Below, piece by piece: positions 33,204-42,179 of a stretch of DNA of 64,000 nucleotides; the stretch's first letter is position 1, and each line of letters starts with the position of its first letter. Source of the stretch: an uncultured bacterium (GTDB lineage Bacteria > Verrucomicrobiota > Lentisphaeria > Victivallales > UBA1829); contig CACYZF010000006.1 of NCBI GenBank assembly GCA_902778895.1, forward strand, positions 62,001 to 126,000. Direction: 5' to 3'. The notes under the pieces are model-generated. The model was not told the origin of the DNA. It saw nothing but the letters and a program-made list of their open reading frames with translations, and did not search any database. The position numbers and the translations under genes are program-made.

Positions 33204-33584
33204 CTATTTTTCCGAGAAAACCGCCTGTTTTGATGATTCGGGGACGTTTTTATCCGGTATTTCCACGAAATCGAGGAACGCTCCGTCATAAATGGAAGAT
33301 GATTCGGGGACGATTTTGTCTGGTATTTCCGCGAAATCGAGGAATACTCCGTCATAAATGGAAGATGATTCGAGGACGATTTTATCCGGTATTCCCGTGA
33401 ATGGATTCCCCGCATCGTCCGCCGTGCCGTCCGCGGGCTTGCTGATATGTGTTTTCGGCTGGGGCGTCAATCTGAAAACGAACAGGGAAGGCGGGGCGCA
33501 AAACTGAAAATGTCCGCCACCGTCGATGCAGTGGAACAGATTCGGGGGCAGGGGGCGTGTCTTGTATTGCCTGTGCCGGACCAT
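33204..33584 (-). CDS. Doubtful ORF containing a 22-residue tandem repeat
   Basis: 126 codons between the two tRNA-Pro genes. The C-terminal half is built from the 66-bp repeat, each unit giving 22 residues (IPDKIVPESSSIYDGAFLDF plus two). Repeat copies keep this frame open. There is no clear ribosome site, no known domain, and the first half is low in conserved features. It may be noncoding. Confidence 0.25.
   Translation of the reverse strand: MVRHRQYKTRPLPPNLFHCIDGGGHFQFCAPPSLFVFRLTPQPKTHISKPADGTADDAGNPFTGIPDKIVLESSSIYDGVFLDFAEIPDKIVPESSSIYDGAFLDFVEIPDKNVPESSKQAVFSEK
33232..33404. repeat. 66-bp tandem repeat, about 2.6 copies
   Basis: Units start at 33232, 33298 and 33364 (GATGATTCG...), with a few substitutions per copy; the third is incomplete. 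The period is a multiple of three. Confidence 0.9.
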
Positions 33585-33691
33585 TCCTGTCGAGCGTATC
33601 CGCGATTCCTCCGGCGGCTTTCCTGCATGTCGCCGCTCAACTTTTCCATCATGGAAAACGGCAGTTTCCAGTGAAAACGTAGCAAATCTGC

Positions 33692-33719
33692 TTGACTTTT
33701 CGTAAAAAGGTGCTATATT
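33692..33719 (+). promoter_or_regulatory. Promoter of tRNA-Pro(GGG)
   Basis: TTGACT (33692-33697), 16-bp spacer, TATATT (33714-33719), 25 bp before the tRNA. Confidence 0.8.
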
Positions 33720-33744
33720 GATATGATGCCGGAAAACGGCACGT

Positions 33745-33822
33745 CGGGATGTAGCGCAGCCTGGTTAGCGCGTTTGACTGGGGGTCAAAAGGTCGTGAGT
33801 TCAACTCTCATCATCCCGACCA
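33745..33822 (+). tRNA. tRNA-Pro (anticodon GGG)
   Basis: Acceptor stem CGGGATG/CATCCCG, anticodon stem TTTGA/TCAAA around CTGGGGG, T loop TTCAACT. Discriminator A and CCA are encoded, followed by a run of seven T that can end transcription. Confidence 0.95.
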
Positions 33823-34035
33823 TTTTTTTGCCTCGAAAACAACCCGTTTTCACTTCTCGTGACAGCGGGTGCTTTTTTTGTGATTTGAAACCGGAATTAC
33901 GGATGATCTACGGAAAAACCTCCCCTCAGCTCGAGCTTGGACCGTTTGCGGATTCCATCGCAAAACGCTTCCCCTCTTTGTGCCGACAGACGGGCGGGCA
34001 TCTCCTTGCCGGATCCCCTGAAGAATCTCTGCAAG

Positions 34036-34071
34036 GTGAACTCGCAAGTTTGCGCTTCCGCGAGTTCACCC
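34036..34071 (-). terminator. Hairpin after the giant repeat-protein gene
   Basis: An 11-bp perfect stem GGTGAACTCGC/GCGAGTTCACC with a 14-base loop, 10 bp past the stop codon. There is no T run, so it is a weak or RNA-stabilising terminator. Confidence 0.5.
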
Positions 34072-34081
34072 GATTGCAGTG

Positions 34082-37000
34082 TTACGCGATGACGGTCCAA
34101 TCCATGCTGACGCCGTAGCCGAGGACGTTCCAGCGGGCGACGTCGCCGGAGCTGTAGTAGCCGAGCATGCCGGTGGAGTACTGGCGGACGAGGAGATCGT
34201 CCTGCTTGTCGCCGTCGTAATCGCCCGCGCCGACGATGAACCAGTCCTTTGCGTCGAGCATGCCGACAGCTGTGTAATTGTCGACGTTTCCGTCCGCGAG
34301 CATGACAAGCGCGCCCAGTTCCTTGTGGAACAGGACCATGTCGTCCCTGCCGTCGCCTGCGAAATCGCCAATCGCACGCACTTCCCAGCCGGCCCAGTTC
34401 AAGGAGCCCATGTCGACCGCACTTCCGTTGATGCCGATCGCGTAATACTTCGCGCCGCCGAGGTAGGACATCACAACGGAGTCTCTTCCGTCGCCGTCGA
34501 AGTCACCGCAGCCGACCATCGTCCAGTTGGAATCGAAGCCGCCCCCGAGGGAAATCCAGTTGCTGGTTCCGTCGGTCCAGACGCCGATCGCGCCGAGTCC
34601 GGCACAATGCCAAACGATGGAGTTCGCGCCGGGATTCCCGGTCAGGTTGCCGATCTTATTCTCCCAAACGTTTTCCGCCTCGTTATTGAGGAAGTCGATG
34701 TTTCTCCAGTTCTCATCGGCATCGACGCCGCCCGCATAATACCCGATATACGCGCCTTTTACGCCGTTTACGACCGTATTCCCGACGAACACGGAGTCCG
34801 CGAGCCCGTCACCGTCCATGTCGTATGCGCCGAGCAGCGTCCATTCGACCGGATGCAGTTCGTTCGAACTGCGCCATTCGTCCTTGCCGTCCAGCCAGTA
34901 CCCGGTCTGATTCCTGCCGCCAGTATACTGGAACAGCACGTCGGAAATGCCGTTGCCGTTGACGTCGCATTTCACGGCTTCTTCGGGCGTGAGGAGCGCC
35001 ACGCTCAGGACGCCGTCATTCAGCATGAGGCGGTATGCCTTGCCGCCGATGCGCGTGGTCGTCCCGACCGAAAGTTTTCCGAGCTGCGTCCCCGTCGTAT
35101 TTACCACGGTGATCGTCGATCCGAACTCCGTCAGGCCGTCCGCCAGCGCATAGAGCCCGAGCGACTGGAAATCGCGGACCGTGAGCGTGAAGTTCGTCGA
35201 CCCCTGCACAAACGACAGGCCGCTGTACAGGTACGTTATGCCCGCCATCTTCGCGGAAATGTCGAAGTCCAGCGTGCCGTCGATCGTGATGGCCGCGCCT
35301 TCTGCGAACACGCCCCAGCCGGTGAGCTTCGCGCCCGCCTCGACCGTGAGCGCCGCGCCCGCGGAAACGACCAGGTTCGACGCCGAAGCGCCCGCTTCGA
35401 CCGTGAGCGTCTTCCGCACAGTGGAATCGTGCACCGCGCCGTTCATCAGCAGGATGTCGGAATCGATCCCGTCGGCGAACCTGAACGTTCCTCCGGTGAT
35501 CGCGACCGTGCCGCCGGAGCCCGCCGCGGACAGTGCTTTGGTCATGTCCGCGAATGCATCGTAGCCGATGACCGCCGTGCCGCCGGGGACCTCCACGGCG
35601 GTGTCCGCCGGCGTCTTCTTCCACTCGGAGTTCAGGTAGACGACTGACGGCTGCACGTATTCCGCGACGCGGAGGATCAGGGAGCCGTCCTGAATCTTCA
35701 GGGCGTAGGTCGTACCGTTGAGGATCGTCTTTTCCGCCGTGCTCACGCTGCCGGCCTGGACGCCGTCCACCGTGATCGAAACGCTCTTCGTGAACCCGGT
35801 CACGCCGTTCGCCAGCAGGTAGTCGCCGTATTCCTGCGTGCCGGAGATCGCGAGCGTAAAGAGCGGGGTAGCGGACTGTTTCCACTGAACGCAGCCGAAT
35901 CCCTCGTACTGCGCCGGTCCGCCCGCGGTCATCCCGGTGATGTCGAAGATCAGGCTGGCGTTGCTTTCCAGCTTAATACCGGAGCCGTCTTCGAAGACGC
36001 AGCGCCCCGTCAACATGGCTCCCCCACCCACGGAAACCTGTCCCCCGCTCCGCACCGTAATGGAATCGAGCAGTGCACCGCTCCCGGCACTCAGCGAACC
36101 GCAGTCCCAAACGGTCAGGTTCCGTCCGGTCAGAGCCGTAGTGTCGTCTGCTCCCGTGATCGTAAGCGAGGCGGCGATCTCCGTGTCATGGATCAGGACG
36201 TCGCCCGTCGTATGGGACCCGGAGACCAGTGTCTGGGTCGTAATCCCCTCCGAGAAGGAGAACGTGCCGCAGCAGATTCGGATCGTGTCGATCCCGTACG
36301 CCTTTTCCATCGCGAGGTCCCCGTCGGAGAACGCCGATTCCCCCATGACCGCCGTGCCCCATATTTGACCATACATCACGGGGTACTGGACCTCCTTCCC
36401 GTCCTCCACGCCTTCCCATTCCGAACTCAGGTAAAGGGTCTCCCCCTTCTGGGTGATCGTGAGCATGAGGCAGTCCTCCCCGGTGGTCTCGTCCTTTTCG
36501 ACGGTCATCGTGAAGACATTTTTTTCCACGATGGCGCTCTTCCCCAGCCTAATCTCGCCGAGATACCTGCCGCGGGGGTTGACGAAGACGAACGAGGTGT
36601 CCTCGGACCCGGCGAACCCGGTTGCGAGCGTATACCTCTGGTTCGAATACGTATCGGAACCGATCGACACGGAGTATTTCGTATTCCCCTTCAAATTGTA
36701 CAGATTGCGGTATTGGACGCTGTTCTGGTCGTCGGAGCTGCCGGAATAGGAGCCGAGAGAGAACTGCAGGTAGCCGTCGACCGTGAATCCGCAGTCCTCC
36801 GCGAAGGTCGTCCACCCCGTCAGCGTGCCGCTCTCGGTCACGGTAATGTCCTGCTGCGGCCCGGTGGACTCGCCACTGTATTCGAGCGTCCCGTTTACGA
36901 CGACGTTCTGCATGATGTTCCGGGAGGACGCGATCAGCTTCCCGTCGACGATCAGATCCTTTGCCGATGTATCCGCCCCCAGAGTAAGGCTCCCGCTGAT

Positions 37001-40000
37001 CCCCACCGCCGTATTTTCGATCCGGCCCTGCCGCAATGAGGACGTCTTGTTGATGCCGCCGGCGGGCGAGATGCAGTTGTTTTCCGCGTAGATCATGATC
37101 ATGCCGGGCGAGCTTCCGAGTGTCACGAATTCCGCCTCCTCATACGTGGCGAACGCATCGTAGCCGAAGGTGTACGTATAGCCGTCGGGGGACACCACGA
37201 ACGTCCCGTAATCCAGTCCGGCCCATTCGGTGTTGACGCAGGGGTAGTAGTTCAGGTATTGTTTCAGGACGAGCCGGAGCGTGGGATCCTCCTCGGATGT
37301 GGTCAGCGTCATGGAAAACATCGTTGAGAAGGTCAGATCTTCCTTGTTAAGGGCGGACAGCGTCTTGAAATAAACGCCGTTCCGGTAGATCTCCACGCCG
37401 TTGAATTCCGTCATGCCGGAGACCAGCGAATAAACGCCGCTGGCGGGGCTGGACCCGATGTCCACCTTGATCGTCGAGCCTTCCGGCAGCCGGGAGGCGT
37501 CGATGAGCGCCGGATCGCCGGGCGTGGTCCCGGAGATGTCCAGGATGAGGCTGCCATGGATCGTGATGACGGCGTCCGGATTGAGGAACTCGGAGGAGGT
37601 GATGGTCAGGGTGGCCCCCGCGTTCACGGTCAGCAGGCTGCCCGCGGACACGGTGATGTCACGCGCCGTCGCGCCGCTGTTCAGTGTCAGCGTGCCGTAG
37701 CCCGATACCGTGAGGTTGGCGACGGAGGTGTCCGAGACCTGCACGTTCCGCGTGATGGAGCCGGAGTCGAACGTGCCGCCGACGACGAACACGGTGCCGT
37801 ATTCCGAGGTCGAGAGCTGTGCGGTGTCCAGGTCGGCGAATGCGTTCACGCCGAAGACGACCGCGCCGTCCGGGGTCTGCACCAGGTCGCCGAAAGACTT
37901 GTCCCGCCAGACGGAGTTGACGTAGGTACGGTACGCGTTCGGTTCGTTTGCGACGGTCAGGGCCAGGGGGCCGTTATCGGCGGCGCAGGACAGCCGGTAA
38001 TATTTCCCGTTGACGGTGATGCTTTCGCCCGCGGCGAGCGTGGCGACCGTGGTGCCAGTGGTGTTGACGATAGTAAAAAAGGCGTCATCGAAGCCCGTAA
38101 TTCCGGAAGCGAGTTTGTACACGCCGAAGTCCTGCGTGTCGGAGACCGTGATGACGAGTTGTGTCGTCGTGCCGCTGAATGTCACGGACGTCCCTTCAGC
38201 CCGGAACAGTGCTTCATTGCCCGTGGTCGAACCGGAAATATCGAAAACCCAGGTGCCGTCGATCACGAGGTCCGACACCTCTCCGAATTTCAGGGAACCT
38301 GTGAGCGTGGCGCCGCTCCCGATCGTGATCGTGCCGTCGAGTCTGGCATTGTCCGCGCCCCGGACGACCGCCATTCCTTTCGCCGTGAGGTTCGTCGCTT
38401 TCGAATTGCCGTTGAGCATGATACTCCCGGTCACGGTGATGTTCTCCGCCTCGGAGGAATCGTTCATGACGAGCCTGCCGTTCACGGTCAGGTCCGAGGC
38501 TTTCGCGCGGGAATTCATGACCAGCGCGCCGTCCACGGTCAGGTTTGCTGCGCCGCTCGAATTGTTCATCGTCAGGCTCCCGGTCGCGGTGATCGCGGAG
38601 CCGCTGATCGTGCCGCCCTCCATCGTGATGCCGATGGAGATGGTCTCCGAGGCGTAGGTCCCGCCCGTGATGATGATGAATCCGTCTTCCGGCAGGCGCT
38701 CCTCGGCGGTGTGCAGGTCGCCGAACGCATCGTAGCCGATGATGGCCATGCCGGACGGCGTCCCGACCAGAGCGCCGGGCTCAAGCTCCATCCAGTCGGT
38801 ATTCACGTACAGGACGTTCGTGTCCCCCGCCTCGGAAATGGTCAGCGAGATACCGGTCCCGTCCCTGCGGAGCATATAGGCGCGCCCGTCGAGGAGGATC
38901 CCGCTGCCGACCGTGAGCGTGCCGATGGCTTCGCCGCGGACGTTCAGGATCGTGAACAGCCCGTCGAGGCCGGAGAGCCTGTTGGCGAGCGAATAGGTCC
39001 CGGTCGCCTGCGAATCGGATACCATGATGGTGAAGCTCGGCGCGCCCGCGATGCTTGTGCCGTTGCCGGTGAACAGGGCGGAGTTTCCGGCGGAAAGGCA
39101 GGTGAGGTCGAAGTTGATGATGCCGTTGACGGTGATGGAGACGCCGGACGCGAATTTCCCGGTCCCGGTCAGATAGCCGCCGGCCTCCACGACCAGCGTC
39201 CCGGAGATGTCCGTGCCCGAGCAGACGCCCCCGGCCTTGACCGTGAGCATGCCGCCGTTCTGGACCCTGATGCCGCGCGCCACGCCGGACACGGCGAGAT
39301 CGCCGCCTGAGGTCACGTTCAAGGTGTTTCCGGTTGCTCCCGCGTTCACGAACAGTTTGCCGTCGCGCGTGACCGTGAGGTCGTTCCCGGTCGAACCGGC
39401 GTAAAGCGTGAGCACGCCGTTCCGCAGGACAGTGGACCCGGTCACCGATGCACCGTTCCAGGCCGCCGTGTCGCGGGTGATGCCGTACTGGAACGAGGCT
39501 TCGCCCCCGACCACGACCACGGTTCCGTCGCCCGCCACGGCGTTGGTGGCGTCGCGCCCCGTGGCGAACGCGTCGACTCCGATGGTCGCGGAGATTCCCG
39601 CGACGGGCTCGACGGTGCTGCCTTCCGGCAGGGACGCCCAGGCGTCGTTCACGAAGACCATCACCGGATCCCACATCCGCGCCGGAGCTTCGTTCGAGAC
39701 CGTCAGGTTCAGCACGTTGTCCGTCACGCGCAGGGTGTAGTACTGGTTGTTGAGGAACACGGTGTTCCCGACTGTGAGCGTGCCGAGCTGGACGCCGAAT
39801 TGATTCTGAACGGTGATCGCGTCGCGGAATCCCGCCGCCTCCGCGGAGAGCGCGTAGACGCCCGCCGCCTGAATGTCCGAGACCGTGAGCGTATAGGACG
39901 GATCGCCCCAGATGTAAGACAGGCCGCTCGATTCCGCTTCGGCTCCGGGCGTCATATTCGTGATGTCGAACGCGATCACGCTGCCGGACTCCATGTAGAC

Positions 40001-41767
40001 GTCCGCGCTCGCCGTGACCGTGAACGGACCGGCCAGCGTGCCGCCCTCCAGGAACCGCACCGTGCCGCCCGTGACGGTCGCGCCGGAGATCCGGCCGCCG
40101 TTGAAGACGGTTGCCGTGCCGCCGGTCATCGTCATGGTATTCGCGATGCCGCCGCTCGAAACATGGAACGTGCCGCCCGCGAGGGTTACATCGTTTGCCG
40201 TGCCGCCACTGAGGGTCAGCAGTCCGCCGCTCACCGTGATATTGTTCGCCGTGCCACCCTCGAAGACGGTTACGAACGGAGTACCGCTGCCGGAGGGAAC
40301 CGGGTTGAAGGAAATGGCATCTCCGTACGTGTTCGTATCGCCGCCGACGATAATACTGTATCTGCCGCCCCCGCCGCCGCTCATCGTGATGTTGTTCGCG
40401 ATGCCGCCGCCCGAAATATGGAGCGTGCCGCCCTTCACGGTCGTTTTGTTCGCCGCGCCGCCCTCAAAGACCTGCATCAGGCCGCTGTTCACGGTCGTGC
40501 TGACCGCGAGACCGCCGTTCAGGATGTCCAGACGGCATGCAGGCTCTTCCTCGCCCGCCGATGCTTCATCGCCGTTCACGGTCTGCCCGGGGTAGCCCGC
40601 GTATCCGATGGTCTCGCGCTGTTCCGGCGTGTACACGGTCGCGCCGCCGTCCAGAAGGATGGAACCGCCCGTGCCGTAAGTGATAGTGGCCGTGCCCCCA
40701 TCATCGACGAGTATGATGTCGTCCCAATTGATCGGATTGAGGATGATGGGGTTGTGGGGGTCGAAGGGGGTAAAGGTGGGACCGACGATGGGGATGTTGA
40801 TGGAACCACCTGTGCTGCTGCCCAGCGTGGTGTTCTGCACCGTGCCGCCGGAAACCAGGACGGTCCCGCTGAAGAGGTCGGTCTTGTCTGCCGTTCCGCC
40901 GATGAACTGGACCGCGCCGCCGCTCACTGTCGTGCTCTGCACCTCGGCATCGGACGCGATGAATTCGCCGCCGCTCACCGTCGTGCTCTGTACTGTGGCA
41001 TCGGACGCGATGAAGTCGCCGCCGTTTACCGTGGTCTTCTGCGCCAAGCCGCCGGAAACGATGAACTCGCCGCCATTCAGCGTAGTGTCCGTAGCGGTCG
41101 CGCCGGAGACGATGAAACTGCCCGCGTTCACGACCGTGGTCTCCGCGCAGCCCGAACCGGATTCGGGGCCGCCGGACGAAACATGCAGTTCGCCCGCGTT
41201 CAGCGTCGTTGCCAGGATCCTGCCGGAGATCACGTCCACGTGGCCGCCGTTCAGGATCGTTTCCCACATCTGGCCGCCGGACACGATGCGGGCATGGCCG
41301 CCCGCCTCGATCGTGGTCTTGTCCGCGAGGCCGCTGCCGAGCTGGACCGTGAACGAGCCGCCGCTCGAAACGACCGTGTTCTCGGCGTAACCGCCGTTCA
41401 CCAGATAACGCCCGCCCGACGAGACGGCGACGTCCAGCCCGGAACCGCCTTCGTAGACCGCCCCGTAGCCGCCGTTCAGGATCGTGCCAGTCCGCATGGT
41501 ACCGCCGAAAATATCGGCCATGCCGCCGGATTCCATCGTGAGGTTTTCCGCGAGGCCGCCGTTCACCATGGCGTCGCCGCTGTTCGTGACGCGGATATTA
41601 CCGATGTAGCCGCCTTCCTCTACCCAGAAATAGCCGTAGTTGATGGCCTCGGCGTCCGTGACGGTGCCGCCGGATAAAACGGTTACTTCGCCGCCTGCGT
41701 CTACGGTCAGTCCCGAAGAAACGATGCCAGCGGATATTTCGATGGAGCTTGTGATGATCTCTGACAT
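34082..41767 (-). CDS. Giant AIDA-repeat / FG-GAP surface protein
   Basis: 2561 residues from the ATG at 41767 (AGGAG seven bases upstream). Residues ~1-640 are AIDA-type repeats (GGxAxxTTVxxGGxxxxSGG), a right-handed beta-solenoid as in adhesins. Then come six modules of ~230-300 residues, each opening with a YVNxxW...GYDAFA...TGGTF block (near 699, 983, 1281, 1511, 1777 and 2040). Each continues with AIDA-like repeats and ends DxQxxGxYxLAxGxxGF...GxLxVG. The last ~300 residues carry four or five FG-GAP/VCBS calcium loops (DMDGDGLAD, DFDGDGRD, DYDGDKQDD). No signal peptide and no autotransporter barrel is visible. Likely an exposed adhesin or sugar-binding protein; the export route is unclear. 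Confidence 0.9.
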   Translation of the reverse strand: MSEIITSSIEISAGIVSSGLTVDAGGEVTVLSGGTVTDAEAINYGYFWVEEGGYIGNIRVTNSGDAMVNGGLAENLTMESGGMADIFGGTMRTGTILNGGYGAVYEGGSGLDVAVSSGGRYLVNGGYAENTVVSSGGSFTVQLGSGLADKTTIEAGGHARIVSGGQMWETILNGGHVDVISGRILATTLNAGELHVSSGGPESGSGCAETTVVNAGSFIVSGATATDTTLNGGEFIVSGGLAQKTTVNGGDFIASDATVQSTTVSGGEFIASDAEVQSTTVSGGAVQFIGGTADKTDLFSGTVLVSGGTVQNTTLGSSTGGSINIPIVGPTFTPFDPHNPIILNPINWDDIILVDDGGTATITYGTGGSILLDGGATVYTPEQRETIGYAGYPGQTVNGDEASAGEEEPACRLDILNGGLAVSTTVNSGLMQVFEGGAANKTTVKGGTLHISGGGIANNITMSGGGGGRYSIIVGGDTNTYGDAISFNPVPSGSGTPFVTVFEGGTANNITVSGGLLTLSGGTANDVTLAGGTFHVSSGGIANTMTMTGGTATVFNGGRISGATVTGGTVRFLEGGTLAGPFTVTASADVYMESGSVIAFDITNMTPGAEAESSGLSYIWGDPSYTLTVSDIQAAGVYALSAEAAGFRDAITVQNQFGVQLGTLTVGNTVFLNNQYYTLRVTDNVLNLTVSNEAPARMWDPVMVFVNDAWASLPEGSTVEPVAGISATIGVDAFATGRDATNAVAGDGTVVVVGGEASFQYGITRDTAAWNGASVTGSTVLRNGVLTLYAGSTGNDLTVTRDGKLFVNAGATGNTLNVTSGGDLAVSGVARGIRVQNGGMLTVKAGGVCSGTDISGTLVVEAGGYLTGTGKFASGVSITVNGIINFDLTCLSAGNSALFTGNGTSIAGAPSFTIMVSDSQATGTYSLANRLSGLDGLFTILNVRGEAIGTLTVGSGILLDGRAYMLRRDGTGISLTISEAGDTNVLYVNTDWMELEPGALVGTPSGMAIIGYDAFGDLHTAEERLPEDGFIIITGGTYASETISIGITMEGGTISGSAITATGSLTMNNSSGAANLTVDGALVMNSRAKASDLTVNGRLVMNDSSEAENITVTGSIMLNGNSKATNLTAKGMAVVRGADNARLDGTITIGSGATLTGSLKFGEVSDLVIDGTWVFDISGSTTGNEALFRAEGTSVTFSGTTTQLVITVSDTQDFGVYKLASGITGFDDAFFTIVNTTGTTVATLAAGESITVNGKYYRLSCAADNGPLALTVANEPNAYRTYVNSVWRDKSFGDLVQTPDGAVVFGVNAFADLDTAQLSTSEYGTVFVVGGTFDSGSITRNVQVSDTSVANLTVSGYGTLTLNSGATARDITVSAGSLLTVNAGATLTITSSEFLNPDAVITIHGSLILDISGTTPGDPALIDASRLPEGSTIKVDIGSSPASGVYSLVSGMTEFNGVEIYRNGVYFKTLSALNKEDLTFSTMFSMTLTTSEEDPTLRLVLKQYLNYYPCVNTEWAGLDYGTFVVSPDGYTYTFGYDAFATYEEAEFVTLGSSPGMIMIYAENNCISPAGGINKTSSLRQGRIENTAVGISGSLTLGADTSAKDLIVDGKLIASSRNIMQNVVVNGTLEYSGESTGPQQDITVTESGTLTGWTTFAEDCGFTVDGYLQFSLGSYSGSSDDQNSVQYRNLYNLKGNTKYSVSIGSDTYSNQRYTLATGFAGSEDTSFVFVNPRGRYLGEIRLGKSAIVEKNVFTMTVEKDETTGEDCLMLTITQKGETLYLSSEWEGVEDGKEVQYPVMYGQIWGTAVMGESAFSDGDLAMEKAYGIDTIRICCGTFSFSEGITTQTLVSGSHTTGDVLIHDTEIAASLTITGADDTTALTGRNLTVWDCGSLSAGSGALLDSITVRSGGQVSVGGGAMLTGRCVFEDGSGIKLESNASLIFDITGMTAGGPAQYEGFGCVQWKQSATPLFTLAISGTQEYGDYLLANGVTGFTKSVSITVDGVQAGSVSTAEKTILNGTTYALKIQDGSLILRVAEYVQPSVVYLNSEWKKTPADTAVEVPGGTAVIGYDAFADMTKALSAAGSGGTVAITGGTFRFADGIDSDILLMNGAVHDSTVRKTLTVEAGASASNLVVSAGAALTVEAGAKLTGWGVFAEGAAITIDGTLDFDISAKMAGITYLYSGLSFVQGSTNFTLTVRDFQSLGLYALADGLTEFGSTITVVNTTGTQLGKLSVGTTTRIGGKAYRLMLNDGVLSVALLTPEEAVKCDVNGNGISDVLFQYTGGRNQTGYWLDGKDEWRSSNELHPVEWTLLGAYDMDGDGLADSVFVGNTVVNGVKGAYIGYYAGGVDADENWRNIDFLNNEAENVWENKIGNLTGNPGANSIVWHCAGLGAIGVWTDGTSNWISLGGGFDSNWTMVGCGDFDGDGRDSVVMSYLGGAKYYAIGINGSAVDMGSLNWAGWEVRAIGDFAGDGRDDMVLFHKELGALVMLADGNVDNYTAVGMLDAKDWFIVGAGDYDGDKQDDLLVRQYSTGMLGYYSSGDVARWNVLGYGVSMDWTVIA

Positions 41768-42023
41768 GTTCGGTCTCCTTGTCTCCGGTTCCGGGCCGCG
41801 CACTTTTGCTTCCGCGCCCCGGACCGACGTACGTTTTTTTGGTCGGTTCCCTGTACTGTTCTCAGTTGTTCGCAAGCAAAAAAAAAGGTTATCTATTATA
41901 TTAGACACGCAAAACGCGAAAATTGTAGCGGAAAAACAAACTTTTTTCGTATTTTTTTTCTGAAAATTGTTAAAAATCGAAAATAACTCCCGATTTCCGG
42001 CGCGTGAGGTCCTGCCCGGAGAC
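41768..42023. other. AT-rich leader region of the giant protein
   Basis: On the minus strand a TATAAT (41900-41895) lies 128 bp before the start; no convincing -35 box. The reading frame of the giant protein stays open through here to 42076 and happens to encode a hydrophobic stretch, so a start further upstream cannot be fully excluded. Confidence 0.45.
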
Positions 42024-42045
42024 AAAAAAGCCGGACGAATCCGGC
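42024..42045 (-). terminator. Terminator downstream of the GH30 gene
   Basis: Minus strand: GCCGGA/TCCGGC stem with a four-base loop, then six T. A separate hairpin, GGATAC/GTATCC extended to about 24 bp (42087-42110), lies between it and the gene. Confidence 0.75.
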
Positions 42046-42179
42046 CTCGTCCCTTCCCAAAAAAGTAGACTCTCAAACAGCCTCTCCCGGATACAATTTG
42101 TATCCGGAGATGAGGCAGAGAGATTTGGCGGAATGGAATGCTCCTCCCGGAATGCCGCCGTCCGGGGAGGGCAGGGCGG

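Noticed and set aside
34079-41677. Long plus-strand frames (up to ~625 codons) opposite the giant repeat protein
   Set aside because: They are antisense shadows produced by the repeated codon pattern; their products are low-complexity and lack any domain.
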